NCBI RefSeq assembly: GCF_001642475.1
Contig: NW_019173937.1
Coordinates: forward strand, 434,001-498,000
Source: Fonsecaea monophora
Lineage: Eukaryota > Ascomycota > Eurotiomycetes > Chaetothyriales > Herpotrichiellaceae
Length of the DNA stretch: 64,000 bases
Direction of reading: 5' to 3'
Positions 33,112 to 42,531 of this stretch are shown here, piece after piece. Position 1 is the first letter of the stretch. The number at the start of each line of letters is the position of its first letter. A model generated the notes under the pieces. It made no database searches. It was not told where the DNA came from and saw only the letters and a list, made by a program, of their open reading frames with translations. The translations under genes were made by a program, and so were the position numbers.

Positions 33112-34122
33112 AGATATGGCCGTCGAAGAACACCCTCGCAGGGACTTCCTGTTCGAGGATCCAATTCCGCAATATGTCCTGCTCAGGGGACTTGCCCTCT
33201 CAGGCTTACGCCATGCGCCTCGGCCAGCTAACACATAGTTGTGCCCGATAGTGCGCCATTGGTGGCTTTCCCATTGCACAAGTGTTTGTCATATGAAAAT
33301 GGCCTGATAGTTGCATCGCTGGCGACTATGTGGGAGTTCAATACCCTTTGTATCATCACTGGGAACCAATCTCCACAATTGGGAATATGGCGAGGCCTTA
33401 CCGACACTGGCACGGGCACTGGCACCGGGTGTACCCTCAGAGTGATGTGGATCATCATTGTATATCCTGCTGAGTGGCCTGCCTCCCTTTCTGTTGACCG
33501 CACGCATAACGAAGTATGACGGGACAGTTCCCCTTTCCAGCAACACATTCGGGCATGTATTTCTGATCTACTGGAAGAAATGATGGTTCAAGGAATGTGT
33601 TTTTTGTTTTTGGGTAACGGCGATGAAACTTGTACATACGATCTGGCAAGACAGATATCTTTTCAGAAAACCAAGCGGCGCTTTGTGCGGGAGAGGAGGT
33701 TCTATTCTATGCCTAGAGGAAAGGAGGGATCAGCGGCTGTGCTACACCTGCCATTCGAGACAGTGGTATTTTCTATTCTTGTTGGCTGTGTTGACTACGT
33801 GACTATTACCTCCATCTGTGTCACTGATGTCCGGTGGCTGTCTCATTAAATAGTATGGTGGACGTAAATTTGGTGTCAGACTGCGCTGCCTAGCGCAGTT
33901 CGCATTTGAAATAGGCGTGACTTGTAGGGAGCTGTTTTTGTCAGACGATGTGACTTATCGTTGGAAGCTTGATCTAATCTTGATTAGATCTCTCAAAAAA
34001 AGTTCCGCAACCAAAAAACCCCACTGGCGGTTTACTATCACCATTTGGCGAGATTTTGCACGCTTCACTTCCAAATTGACCGTCCGGAGGCCTCAAGAAG
34101 AGAGGATTACAAAATAGGAACA
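33112..34122. other. Intergenic upstream of SDA1
   Basis: About 1 kb without a supported gene. It holds a short GGCAC(T/G/C) tandem at about 33408-33430 and a 9-bp inverted repeat at 33971-33990. Confidence 0.5.
33971..33990. repeat. Inverted repeat upstream of SDA1
   Basis: Arms gatctaatc (33971-33979) and gattagatc (33982-33990) are perfect reverse complements with a 2-nt spacer. It lies about 130 nt before the SDA1 ATG. It could be a dimer binding site or a short hairpin. Confidence 0.5.
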
Positions 34123-36411
34123 ATGGGCAAGCGAAAACTCGGGGCGCTCGAAAAGGTCGACGCAGACCTCGCCAACCTACAGAACAAGATCAAGCGGGAC
34201 CCGAAATCCTACCACACCGACTTCCTGCACCAGTACATCCAGTATGAGAACCAGCGACAGATCTTCATGCAGGCGCCAACGTCGGCCACGGCCAGTAGCG
34301 GCGGCGTCATCTCCTTCCGCGACCTGATCGAGTTCGTGGCGCACGTGGCCGATTGCTACAAGGAAGAGACGAGAGATTTTCCCAAACAATTGATCGAGAT
34401 GCTGTCGACGCAGCATGCGACACTGGAGCCCGAACTGCGGGAGAAGATCGTGGGCAGCCTGGTACTGCTGCGCAAGAAGGAGATCATCGACTCACACACC
34501 CTACTGCAGTGTTTCTTCCCCGTCCTCACCACCACGCCCAGCAAGTCGCTGCGGGCGCTGCTGTTCACGAAGATTCTGAGCGACCTGCGCTCGGCTAACT
34601 CCAAGACGACGAACTACAAACTCAACCGCAGCGTACAGACGACGCTACATAACCTGGTCACGGATGATCGGTCGTCGCCCAAGGCCCTCTGGGCCGTCAA
34701 GATCACGCGAGAGATGTGGAAGCGCCAGATCTGGACGGACGCAAAAGCCGTCGAGATCATGAAAGAGGCGGCGCTCGCCGATAACGAGAAATGCGTCGTA
34801 GGGGGCCTACGCTTCTTCTTAGGCGGTGATAAGGAGCGAGAAGAGTTAGAAGACGAGAGCTCCGACGAGGAAACAGTCGATATTAGCAAGCTACGGCATC
34901 AGATCGGCGTCAATAAGAAAAGCAAGAAGACAGAGAGAAAACTGGAAAAGGCCGCCGCTACGGTCCGCCGCAAGGAGAAGAAGAAAGGCCAGCCTCATCC
35001 CTTAAACTTCTCAGCGCTACATCTCTTACACGATCCACAAGGGTTTGCCGAGACCTTGTTCTCAAAGCATCTACAGAGCGCAAAGTCAAAGCTGAACCTC
35101 GAACAAAAGCTGCTGGCGTTACAGCTAGTGTCACGACTAATCGGACTGCACAAGTTGACCGTCATTAGCTTCTACTCCTACTTCCTCAAGTATTTGACTC
35201 CTCGACAGCCCTCGGTCACATCGTTTTTGGCATCGCTAGCGCAGTCCACGCATAATCTTGTGCCGCCGGATATTCTGGAGCCCTTAATACAGAAGATCGC
35301 TAACGAATTTGTATCTGAGGCCGCTGCTGGAGAGGTAGCGGCGGCGGGATTGAACGCCATTCGCGAGATTTGTGTGCGGCAACCATTAGCTATGAATGAT
35401 ACCCTACTACAAGATCTGGTCATGTATCGGAAAAGCAAGGATAAAGGGGTGATGATGGCAGCGAAAGGTCTTCTGAGCCTCTACAGACAAGTAGGCGCTG
35501 AAATGCTTCGAAAAAGAGACCGTGGGCGAGACGCAACCCTAGGCTTGAAGTCTGGGGAACAGAAACAGCCGAGATTTGGTGAAGAGGCTGTTGGTGAGAT
35601 TGAAGGGTTAGAGCTCCTGGAAAAGTGGAAGGAGCAGGAGAGGCAGAGAAGGAGACTGGAAAAGGGTCTCCCCGCAGCCGCTGGCTCTGACGACGAGGAA
35701 GAAGAAGAAGAAAGCGACGAGGAAGACTGGAATGCTTGGAACATCGAAGAAGACGCAGACAGTGATGATTCAGGAGGGTGGATCAACGTCGAGAGTGATG
35801 ACGAGATCAACATCAGTGACAGCGAGGACGAGCAACCTTCAGCAAAGAAAGTGCGGTTTGCTCCGCCAGCGTCCGCCAGCGACGACAAAGAGAACGAAGG
35901 CGACGAAGCTGCTGAACTAACGACAGCACAGCAGAAATCGAAACTGGCTACAACTCGGATATTGACGCCTGCAGATCTGGCCAAGCTACAAGAACTTCGA
36001 ACGACTGCCTCAGTCTCGTCGCTCATGAGGCACAAATCACATCACGCATCAACCACATCGTTACAGACTAATTCGCAACGACACATGGACGACCCTCTCA
36101 CGGCCGCCGAGATCGAAGGTCTGGCTTCGCTCTCTCGCGGCAAAGCGACTCGAGCTCAGAAGCTGGCCTTACTGCAGGAACATAAAGATGACCGCGAGGC
36201 ACACAAATCTAAAGCCGCCCGCAAGAAGGAACGTAAAGAGTCTGAGGGCAAGAGCACAACAAACAAGGAGAAGGCTCGCAAAAAGAATTTCTTGATGACA
36301 CTGGGTAAGGCCAAGTCCAAGGGGAAGAGGAGTTTAGTCGAGCACCGGAAGATCTTGAGAGCGCATGCTGAACGAGGGAAGAAGGGAGGGAGACGAGGCA
36401 ATAGAGGATAG
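34123..36411 (+). CDS. SDA1: Sda1, 60S ribosome biogenesis factor
   Basis: Single exon, 762 aa, nearly the length of yeast Sda1 (767). It opens with KVDADLANLQNKIKRDPKSYHTDFLHQY and has the helical-repeat core, for example LQCFFPVLTTTPSKSLRALLF and ALWAVKITREMWKRQIWTD. A central basic linker (KKTERKLEKAAATVRRKEKKKG) follows. Then comes an acidic stretch near residues 525-560 (DDEEEEEESDEEDWNAW) and a Lys/Arg-rich tail. Sda1 acts in the nucleolus and nucleoplasm on pre-60S particles and is needed for their export. Upstream in-frame sequence lacks an ATG, so 34123 is the start. Confidence 0.95.
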   Translation: MGKRKLGALEKVDADLANLQNKIKRDPKSYHTDFLHQYIQYENQRQIFMQAPTSATASSGGVISFRDLIEFVAHVADCYKEETRDFPKQLIEMLSTQHATLEPELREKIVGSLVLLRKKEIIDSHTLLQCFFPVLTTTPSKSLRALLFTKILSDLRSANSKTTNYKLNRSVQTTLHNLVTDDRSSPKALWAVKITREMWKRQIWTDAKAVEIMKEAALADNEKCVVGGLRFFLGGDKEREELEDESSDEETVDISKLRHQIGVNKKSKKTERKLEKAAATVRRKEKKKGQPHPLNFSALHLLHDPQGFAETLFSKHLQSAKSKLNLEQKLLALQLVSRLIGLHKLTVISFYSYFLKYLTPRQPSVTSFLASLAQSTHNLVPPDILEPLIQKIANEFVSEAAAGEVAAAGLNAIREICVRQPLAMNDTLLQDLVMYRKSKDKGVMMAAKGLLSLYRQVGAEMLRKRDRGRDATLGLKSGEQKQPRFGEEAVGEIEGLELLEKWKEQERQRRRLEKGLPAAAGSDDEEEEEESDEEDWNAWNIEEDADSDDSGGWINVESDDEINISDSEDEQPSAKKVRFAPPASASDDKENEGDEAAELTTAQQKSKLATTRILTPADLAKLQELRTTASVSSLMRHKSHHASTTSLQTNSQRHMDDPLTAAEIEGLASLSRGKATRAQKLALLQEHKDDREAHKSKAARKKERKESEGKSTTNKEKARKKNFLMTLGKAKSKGKRSLVEHRKILRAHAERGKKGGRRGNRG

Positions 36412-37915
36412 ACAACCAGTGTCTCGCCTGGCAAGTAATGAAGCCATCGAATCCTTCGTTCTGCATACCAAGAACCTCGTACAGCGCCCATTGTCAGCAA
36501 GGAAAAGACCAGGCAGGTAAACGTGCCAGGCATATACATTGTGCTGGGAATATGGAGCACGAGTAATCTCATCCCAACCCTTTTTTTTTTCTCTCCTCCT
36601 CTTCCTCGTTGGATGGCTCAGCCCACTTTTTTCCATGAGAGCAAAACTGTCAAACGTCGAAATTCTCAAGCCACGATGATGTGCCATCCAATGAAAAAGT
36701 GGTCGCGTAAAGTGCTTGAGTGGGCAGTGGGAAGTTTCGCGTCTGGTGGCGTCAGTTTCGTGTCAGCAACTTCGGGCGCAGGGATTTTCAAGAAGGGGAC
36801 AACAACACCAATCAACCGTCGGCCAACTGTCAACCATGCCCAAACCATGCCAAAACCAGGGGAACACGAGTTCGGTCATGGAGGGGACAAGGGAAAAGAG
36901 TTGACTGCCCAGGTGTGCAGTATCCAATGGCTGCTGCGCAAAATGCCCAGCCCTGCCCAGCCCCGGACTTTTGCTCTGGCGAGTCCGCACGCTAGGCCTG
37001 AAACTCGGTGGTTAGCGGCGGGAGCGCAGCCACTATTAATATCGCCATGCATGACAATTTTAGGGGGCAATCAAGCCCCCCAGCCTCCCAGCCTCCTTCA
37101 GCCGCCTTTTCTCGCTGGAGGGAAGGGCGCAGGCCTGACTGTTTAGGCCACAATTTCACCAGGAAAAGGCAAAAAGAAAGAGGCTTGAGAGGGCAAAACG
37201 GGGAGACCCATGCTAACATTTTAACATTCTAACAGGGACCCCTGGTGGCCCTGGTCAGTGCTGGTTGCCTCGCAGTGAGTCTGTCGCCTCATAGGATACT
37301 GTAGCTAACTACGCCCTCTCGCTCTCCTCCTCTCGCTTGAGTGCTTGACGATCCAGTCGCTCCGGAAACATCGATAAGCCGCCGATAAAATCCATCCCCT
37401 CTTACAGTAGTGGCAGTCGTACAAAGATCCAATTGCTGCACGGCACTGTTGCCGGACTCCAGAGTTGGTTGCGCATTCGCCCTCATTTTAGTTTTTAACT
37501 TTGACACCTGCATCTCCTTCATCTCCTTCTTCAATCAAGCTCTTTGCTCCCCTTTCCTTTACTTTCTCAACTCTCACTGTCTCTCTCAACCATCTCACTC
37601 TCATTCTTCACACTTATTCTTGACCTTCAATCTTGCCCACCAGCATCAGCTGCCTTGATTCACATCGTTAATACCTAGTCCACCCCCCTCATCCTTTCGA
37701 CGCCTTGCTATTCACTTAGTAGGGAGGGACCCTTCCGTCGAGCAATCCACACGCTTCATTCGCTTTCAACCTCACTGTTGACCAAGATCGACACATCACT
37801 TTATACTGCACCTGTACCTGCACCCGTTAGCCTTGAGCTCACTTGTTAGCTCAGATCCCCCCTCCACAGTCGTTTCTCGTCGGTGTCCTCATCACCACAC
37901 CCCCATAACCACAAA
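36412..37915. other. Intergenic, long promoter/leader of RNR-inhibitor-like gene
   Basis: 1.5 kb. ORFs are short and overlapping. From about 37500 to 37915 the plus strand is strongly pyrimidine-rich (tctcc, cttcc, ctctc), typical of the leader of a highly expressed fungal gene. Confidence 0.5.
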
Positions 37916-38845
37916 ATGGGTCTGCCGCAAGACTTTTCCATCCCGGTGCCTTCCATTGAGTCGGACTCACCCCTCTCCAAGCGTCGTCGCTTCATCCCCA
38001 ACTCGCTGCCACCGATCATTCCTGTTACAGACAACTCGGATATTGAACAACACACCTTCGACTCTCCATTGCTCTTGCAGCTTTGCGAACAAGCCCCTGA
38101 TCAGGAGGAAATCGAGGCAGGTCTTCTCCAGGTCGGTATGCGCGTCAGGAAGGCCGTTGCTGAAGGATACAAGACCCAAAAGAAATTCACCCCTCGGCCC
38201 TTCTTCAACATGCACCGGCTTTCCCCCGAGACCCAAGCTGCCCTGTCCGCTAGCAACGCCGATACCACCAACGAGATTTCCCCTTATGCGGCGGGACAGG
38301 TCCAACCAATCAGCACGGCCACTTTTTGTGGCATCAGCCTGGCTTACCTCTCTCACTGCAGCGAGGACTGGTCAGAACCCTCCATTGCCCAACAGAGTCT
38401 CTGGTCTTATTCCACCAGCCACAAGCGTTCCTACGAGGCCGATTCCGACAGCGACGAGAGTCAAGACTGGCAACCCCAAACCCCGAGCTTGATGGGCGAT
38501 GCGGGTATGCACATGCCGGTTGATTACTTTGCCATTGATGTTGACAACATGACCGATGTCAACCACATAACGGAGATTGGTGACCGTGCCAGGCAACATT
38601 TCAATGGTCGCCGTATGGCTCTGCCAAAGAGTCGCAGCCGATTCTTCCAGCAACCCGAGACACAAATGCCGCCTTCCGCGACTGCCAATCCATTCGCCAA
38701 CATGATGGGTCAACTCCCCGCAAACCCATCCGCCCATTCTCATGGTCACAAGAGAATGGTGAGCTGTGGTATGGAGGCTGCCATGGATTTTGGTGAGGCT
38801 TCCTTCCTGCAACGACGAGAGGACGTTGAAATGGACTGCTCTTGA
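37916..38845 (+). CDS. Ribonucleotide-reductase-inhibitor-like protein (Spd1/Dif1 type)
   Basis: Single exon, 309 aa, beginning at the first in-frame ATG. Residues of about 18-32 (PLSKRRRFIPNSLPP) are a basic motif, and residues 75-90 read VGMRVRKAVAEGYKT. These two elements are the ones I remember from the fungal family PF08591, which includes S. pombe Spd1 and budding-yeast Dif1/Hug1-related proteins that restrain ribonucleotide reductase or its nuclear import. The remaining 200 residues are polar and probably disordered, with acidic patches (EADSDSDESQDWQ, EDVEMDCS). Expected to be cell-cycle or DNA-damage controlled, with effect on dNTP supply. No catalytic domain is visible. Confidence 0.65.
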   Translation: MGLPQDFSIPVPSIESDSPLSKRRRFIPNSLPPIIPVTDNSDIEQHTFDSPLLLQLCEQAPDQEEIEAGLLQVGMRVRKAVAEGYKTQKKFTPRPFFNMHRLSPETQAALSASNADTTNEISPYAAGQVQPISTATFCGISLAYLSHCSEDWSEPSIAQQSLWSYSTSHKRSYEADSDSDESQDWQPQTPSLMGDAGMHMPVDYFAIDVDNMTDVNHITEIGDRARQHFNGRRMALPKSRSRFFQQPETQMPPSATANPFANMMGQLPANPSAHSHGHKRMVSCGMEAAMDFGEASFLQRREDVEMDCS

Positions 38846-40171
38846 AACGCCCAAGAAAAGAGATCGCCTTTTTTAAACCAGCATTTGATGATTGTGTTAT
38901 TTTATGTTTTGCATTGTTTTATGAACTTTTGTCCTTTTTAAAAAAACGAGCAGAGATGCGTCGACGGAAATGCATTCGGACGGCCGCAACTTGATATGGC
39001 CAGGACATGCGAATCGGACGAGCATGAGGAGACGGGGTTTGAATGATGGTTGGGGACCATCTCAACCATCCTGGCCAACGTTGTAACATATTGCGAAATG
39101 TCATCAATATTTGGGTGGGGATATGGGAATGAAAACACTGTATATACGGACAGATATGGGGCTCATAACTCAACATGGGTCGAGTCATTCAAGAGATGGA
39201 AGGGAGTGCGAAGGAGGGCCATGACCTCTTATCGCTGGGAGAAAGCTGGATTTTGCAGGAGTCGGCGCACACTGCAATAAGAAGTCTTGCATACCTCGTG
39301 CCATACATGATGACACGATGGAAAATCGATTTAGCTAGATAATCAAGAATAAAACCATGATCGGAACTGACAACAGAGTTGTTTCTAATCTTCACCGCAA
39401 TTTAGAATCATCGCAGGTGTTGGCACGTGATGATGGGAAAAAGTGGAAAAGGTGGACAAACTCCACAGGCGACGAACTGGCGGATCTCTTGGATTTACTT
39501 GGCTTTTGATGGTTTCTCATCACATCATCACATATAAATCCGCTCGCAGACTTGAGTGGGAAGTCTCGTCTTCAAATGTGGCGGCGAGGTTGACTCGCTC
39601 AGACGATCAGAGGACGCACTATGGGCTCAGCAACCGGAGAAAGAGGTCGGAATCCGTCCCACTTGTCTGCTCATCACGTTGCTTCGCTGGAATGACAGCC
39701 TTGGAGGTCAGGTGAGTGACAACAACAGGCAACAACACCAGTGGCGTTTCCAGGAATTGAAAGATGCAGGCATACCTTGGTCGAGAGACATGGTCGCTCG
39801 CAGGCACCCTGGCAGTGTGAATCACCATGGTGAGACAGGGGCTAGCCAGACGCCTTCAGACCGACCCTTTTCTATTGGCTGTATGCGACAAACACTCTCG
39901 CCAAACAGGCCGTGAGCGATAAAGATAACAGGACTCCTGAATTCACGACTGAGTCGAGGTAGCACGAAAGGGAGCCAATTTCAAAGTCGTCGCCTTTTGC
40001 TTATCACCTATTTTATCACGATGAGGTCGAACCTCTGTTGTCGTCGCTGTTTTTCCTTTCAGGTGTGCGTTTTCATGGGTTCGCTCAGGCTGCGCTCTCT
40101 TGATTTCCTAGCCGGCCATCAAACCATCCGGTCCAGACTGGGCTATTCTGTGTTGGCGAGATAGTCCTACG
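38846..40171. other. Intergenic, 1.3 kb
   Basis: 3' UTR of the RNR-inhibitor-like gene and promoter of the HET gene. A CACGTG lies at 39424-39429. Nothing else I can support. Confidence 0.5.
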
Positions 40172-42234
40172 ATGTCTACGATCACCCTGCCCGACTTCTC
40201 GCTTATTCTTCGAATGAGGGGGTCGCCCGCTCTTGACCCAGTATACAAATACACAACCTTACCCGTCGAAGGCTGGACGAGGATCTTGGTACTGAGCCCT
40301 GGATTCGCTGGTGATGATCTCTCGTGCAGTCTTCAAGTCTGGAAAATTGAGGACGCTGCCAGGGTAGGGTTCGACGCTCTATCTTACGTCTGGGGAGATG
40401 ACAAGGGACCTCAAGGGGGACAAAAAATCCAATGCGACGGTGCTACTCTCCATATTCGAGATAACCTAGCCTGTGCACTGAATCATCTTCGTCATGATCG
40501 GAAAGCAAGGTTTCTTTGGGTAGATGCCATGTGTATCAATCAGGAAGATCGAAAAGAGAGATCAGAGCAGGTAAGTCAACTCGGTCGGAGTGAGTGAGGT
40601 TTTACTGTCCTGGCCGCTTTCCTCCTGACACCCAGCGGTAGGTTCAACAAATGGGTCAAATCTACGCGAGCGCATCGAGGGTTCTCGTCTGGATAGGCCC
40701 CGACGTCAATCACGAAGCAAGGGAGTGCTTCTCTCTGATACAAGCCACTGCTACCCTTCTCTCCGACATGGTTTCTGAACATGGCGACGTCAATTTGTTC
40801 CCCCCTATTACACGCGAGAGCCAAAAGATCTGCTCAGATACCCCCAAGTGGGATATGGTCCGCCGGTTGATGGACTCGGAGTGGTTCTCCCGGGTTTGGG
40901 TGCTCCAGGAAGTCGGCTTGGCTCGATCCGCTGTTTTGCTCTGTGGCAACGCATCTATGAATTGGGCTTACCTGGTGGAATTGATGCTTATCGTCGCCTC
41001 GCGTGTCGATGTCGGCGCGTTAATGGGAAATGTCAAATCGGGCATGTTCTGGGACTTGTTTGATGACCTCTGGCGGACATATGGAAACGAGCTGTCCTGG
41101 AGAAAAGAGTTGCCGATGTGCAAATCCTTGAGTTGCAACGAAGCTCACGTGAGCTTCATTAACATTCTGAACGACGGACGGTCCTACATGGCTACCGATC
41201 AGCGGGATCGTGTATATGCCTTCCTCAGTCATCCTAGTACAGCATGCGGTGCTGCAAAAGAGAAAAGACTAGTGGTCGCCAACTACAATTTGTCCGTTGA
41301 CGAAGTCTACTTACACACCGCGGAGGCGATTCTTCACAACGACCCATATCCATGGACGGTCCTTACTTGTATTGACCACACCGCAGATTCTTCCTCACTT
41401 GATGGTCTGCGCTCGTCGTGGGTTCCGCGCTGGGACGAGGGGTGGCGGGTGTATTGGTTGGGCTATCCGGAGATGTGGTATCGAGCTGGTGGATCCAAGT
41501 CAGCGCCATTTCGATTTGATGTTTCCCAGTCCGACTCGTCTCTACGCGTGACAGGTGTAATCTTGGACTCTATCGAGTGGACATCCAGGGTATTCGACTC
41601 GCAGGAACTTCTACTGGAGAAACAGAAGGAAAACAAGCTATTGCAGAAGTTGTGGCAGGACTTGGAGCCTGACAGAGGTGACAGCGTTTACGGTAACAGT
41701 CATGACGAGCGAGAATTCGCCTACAGCCTCGCCATCGCAGCTGGACGGGCAGCCGACGAAGGTCCAGCTGAAGATAGTCCCAGTCATCACCGTGCCATTT
41801 ATCGGGCGTACAAGGAAATGGTGCTCGGTAAGGGCGGCGGTGACCCCGGGATACCACCATTGTCATCGACAGATGAAGAGGTCACGATCCAAAGCGAGCA
41901 GGAGTCTCCAAAATCCCTCGAACTCGAGGCCATGACCTACGTCAGCAGCAACCAGCGCAGGGCCTTACACAACCGACGATTTTTCCGAACTTCAACAGGT
42001 TACTACGGAGTCGGCCACCTGACTGTCAAGATAGGCGATGAATGCTGTGTGTTCAAGGGCGCGAATGTGCCATTCGTTGTTCGGAGAGTTTCAACCGACA
42101 GTAGCTCTACCTCCACTCGATACTTGGTCGTGGGTGAATCTTATATCCAAGGAATAATGAAGGGGGAAATTTTTGAGATGATGGATGATGGCAGGCGTGA
42201 TGATCTTGTTGAACAGACAATTATTCTTGTGTAA
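40172..42234 (+). CDS. HET-domain protein (heterokaryon incompatibility type) 1
   Basis: Two exons (40172-40570, 40642-42234; 71-nt intron) give 663 aa. The HET domain covers about residues 65-230 with its usual blocks: FDALSYVWGD, LWVDAMCINQED-x-x-ERSEQVQQM, ASASRVLVWIG and WFSRVWVLQEVGLA. HET domains trigger cell death in non-self recognition when different fungal individuals fuse, though most genomic copies have no tested role. The remaining residues lack a known partner domain; near the C-terminus is the common HET-family tail with YLVVGESYIQGIM. A second HET gene lies at 57728-59986. Confidence 0.92.
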
Positions 42235-42531
42235 ACTAGAGAGAAAGGATGATAAACCTGACAAGGCTGCGACATGCACAAGGCTACCAGTTGCGGGGCC
42301 AGCAACGGACATTTTGACTAAGCAATTCACGTGCCGATAGCCAAGATTGGCTTCCCCGTTTTGGGATGTAAACAAAAGAATCCCAGGACATGGGCCTCCT
42401 CGTAGTCTACCTGCAGTGCATTCTCATACAGCTCTGACAATAATCCTTGCGCTGGTACTACGCTACGTTAATTTGAAACCATGCAAGCTTTATGACAGTG
42501 ATTCATTCCCCTCAGACGGCTTCCTAAAATC
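42235..42531. other. Short intergenic region
   Basis: 297 nt between the HET gene stop and the coiled-coil gene ATG, with a CACGTG at 42328-42333. No other signal seen. Confidence 0.4.

Noticed and set aside
35481..36035. 184-codon minus-strand Ser-rich ORF
   Set aside because: Shadow of the acidic-repeat region of SDA1 (GAC/GAA repeats read as Ser/Leu).
37846..38492. Overlapping ORFs on both strands at the RNR-inhibitor-like gene
   Set aside because: The +2 frame has the recognised GMRVRK/EGYKT motif; the others are Arg/Pro-rich shadows.
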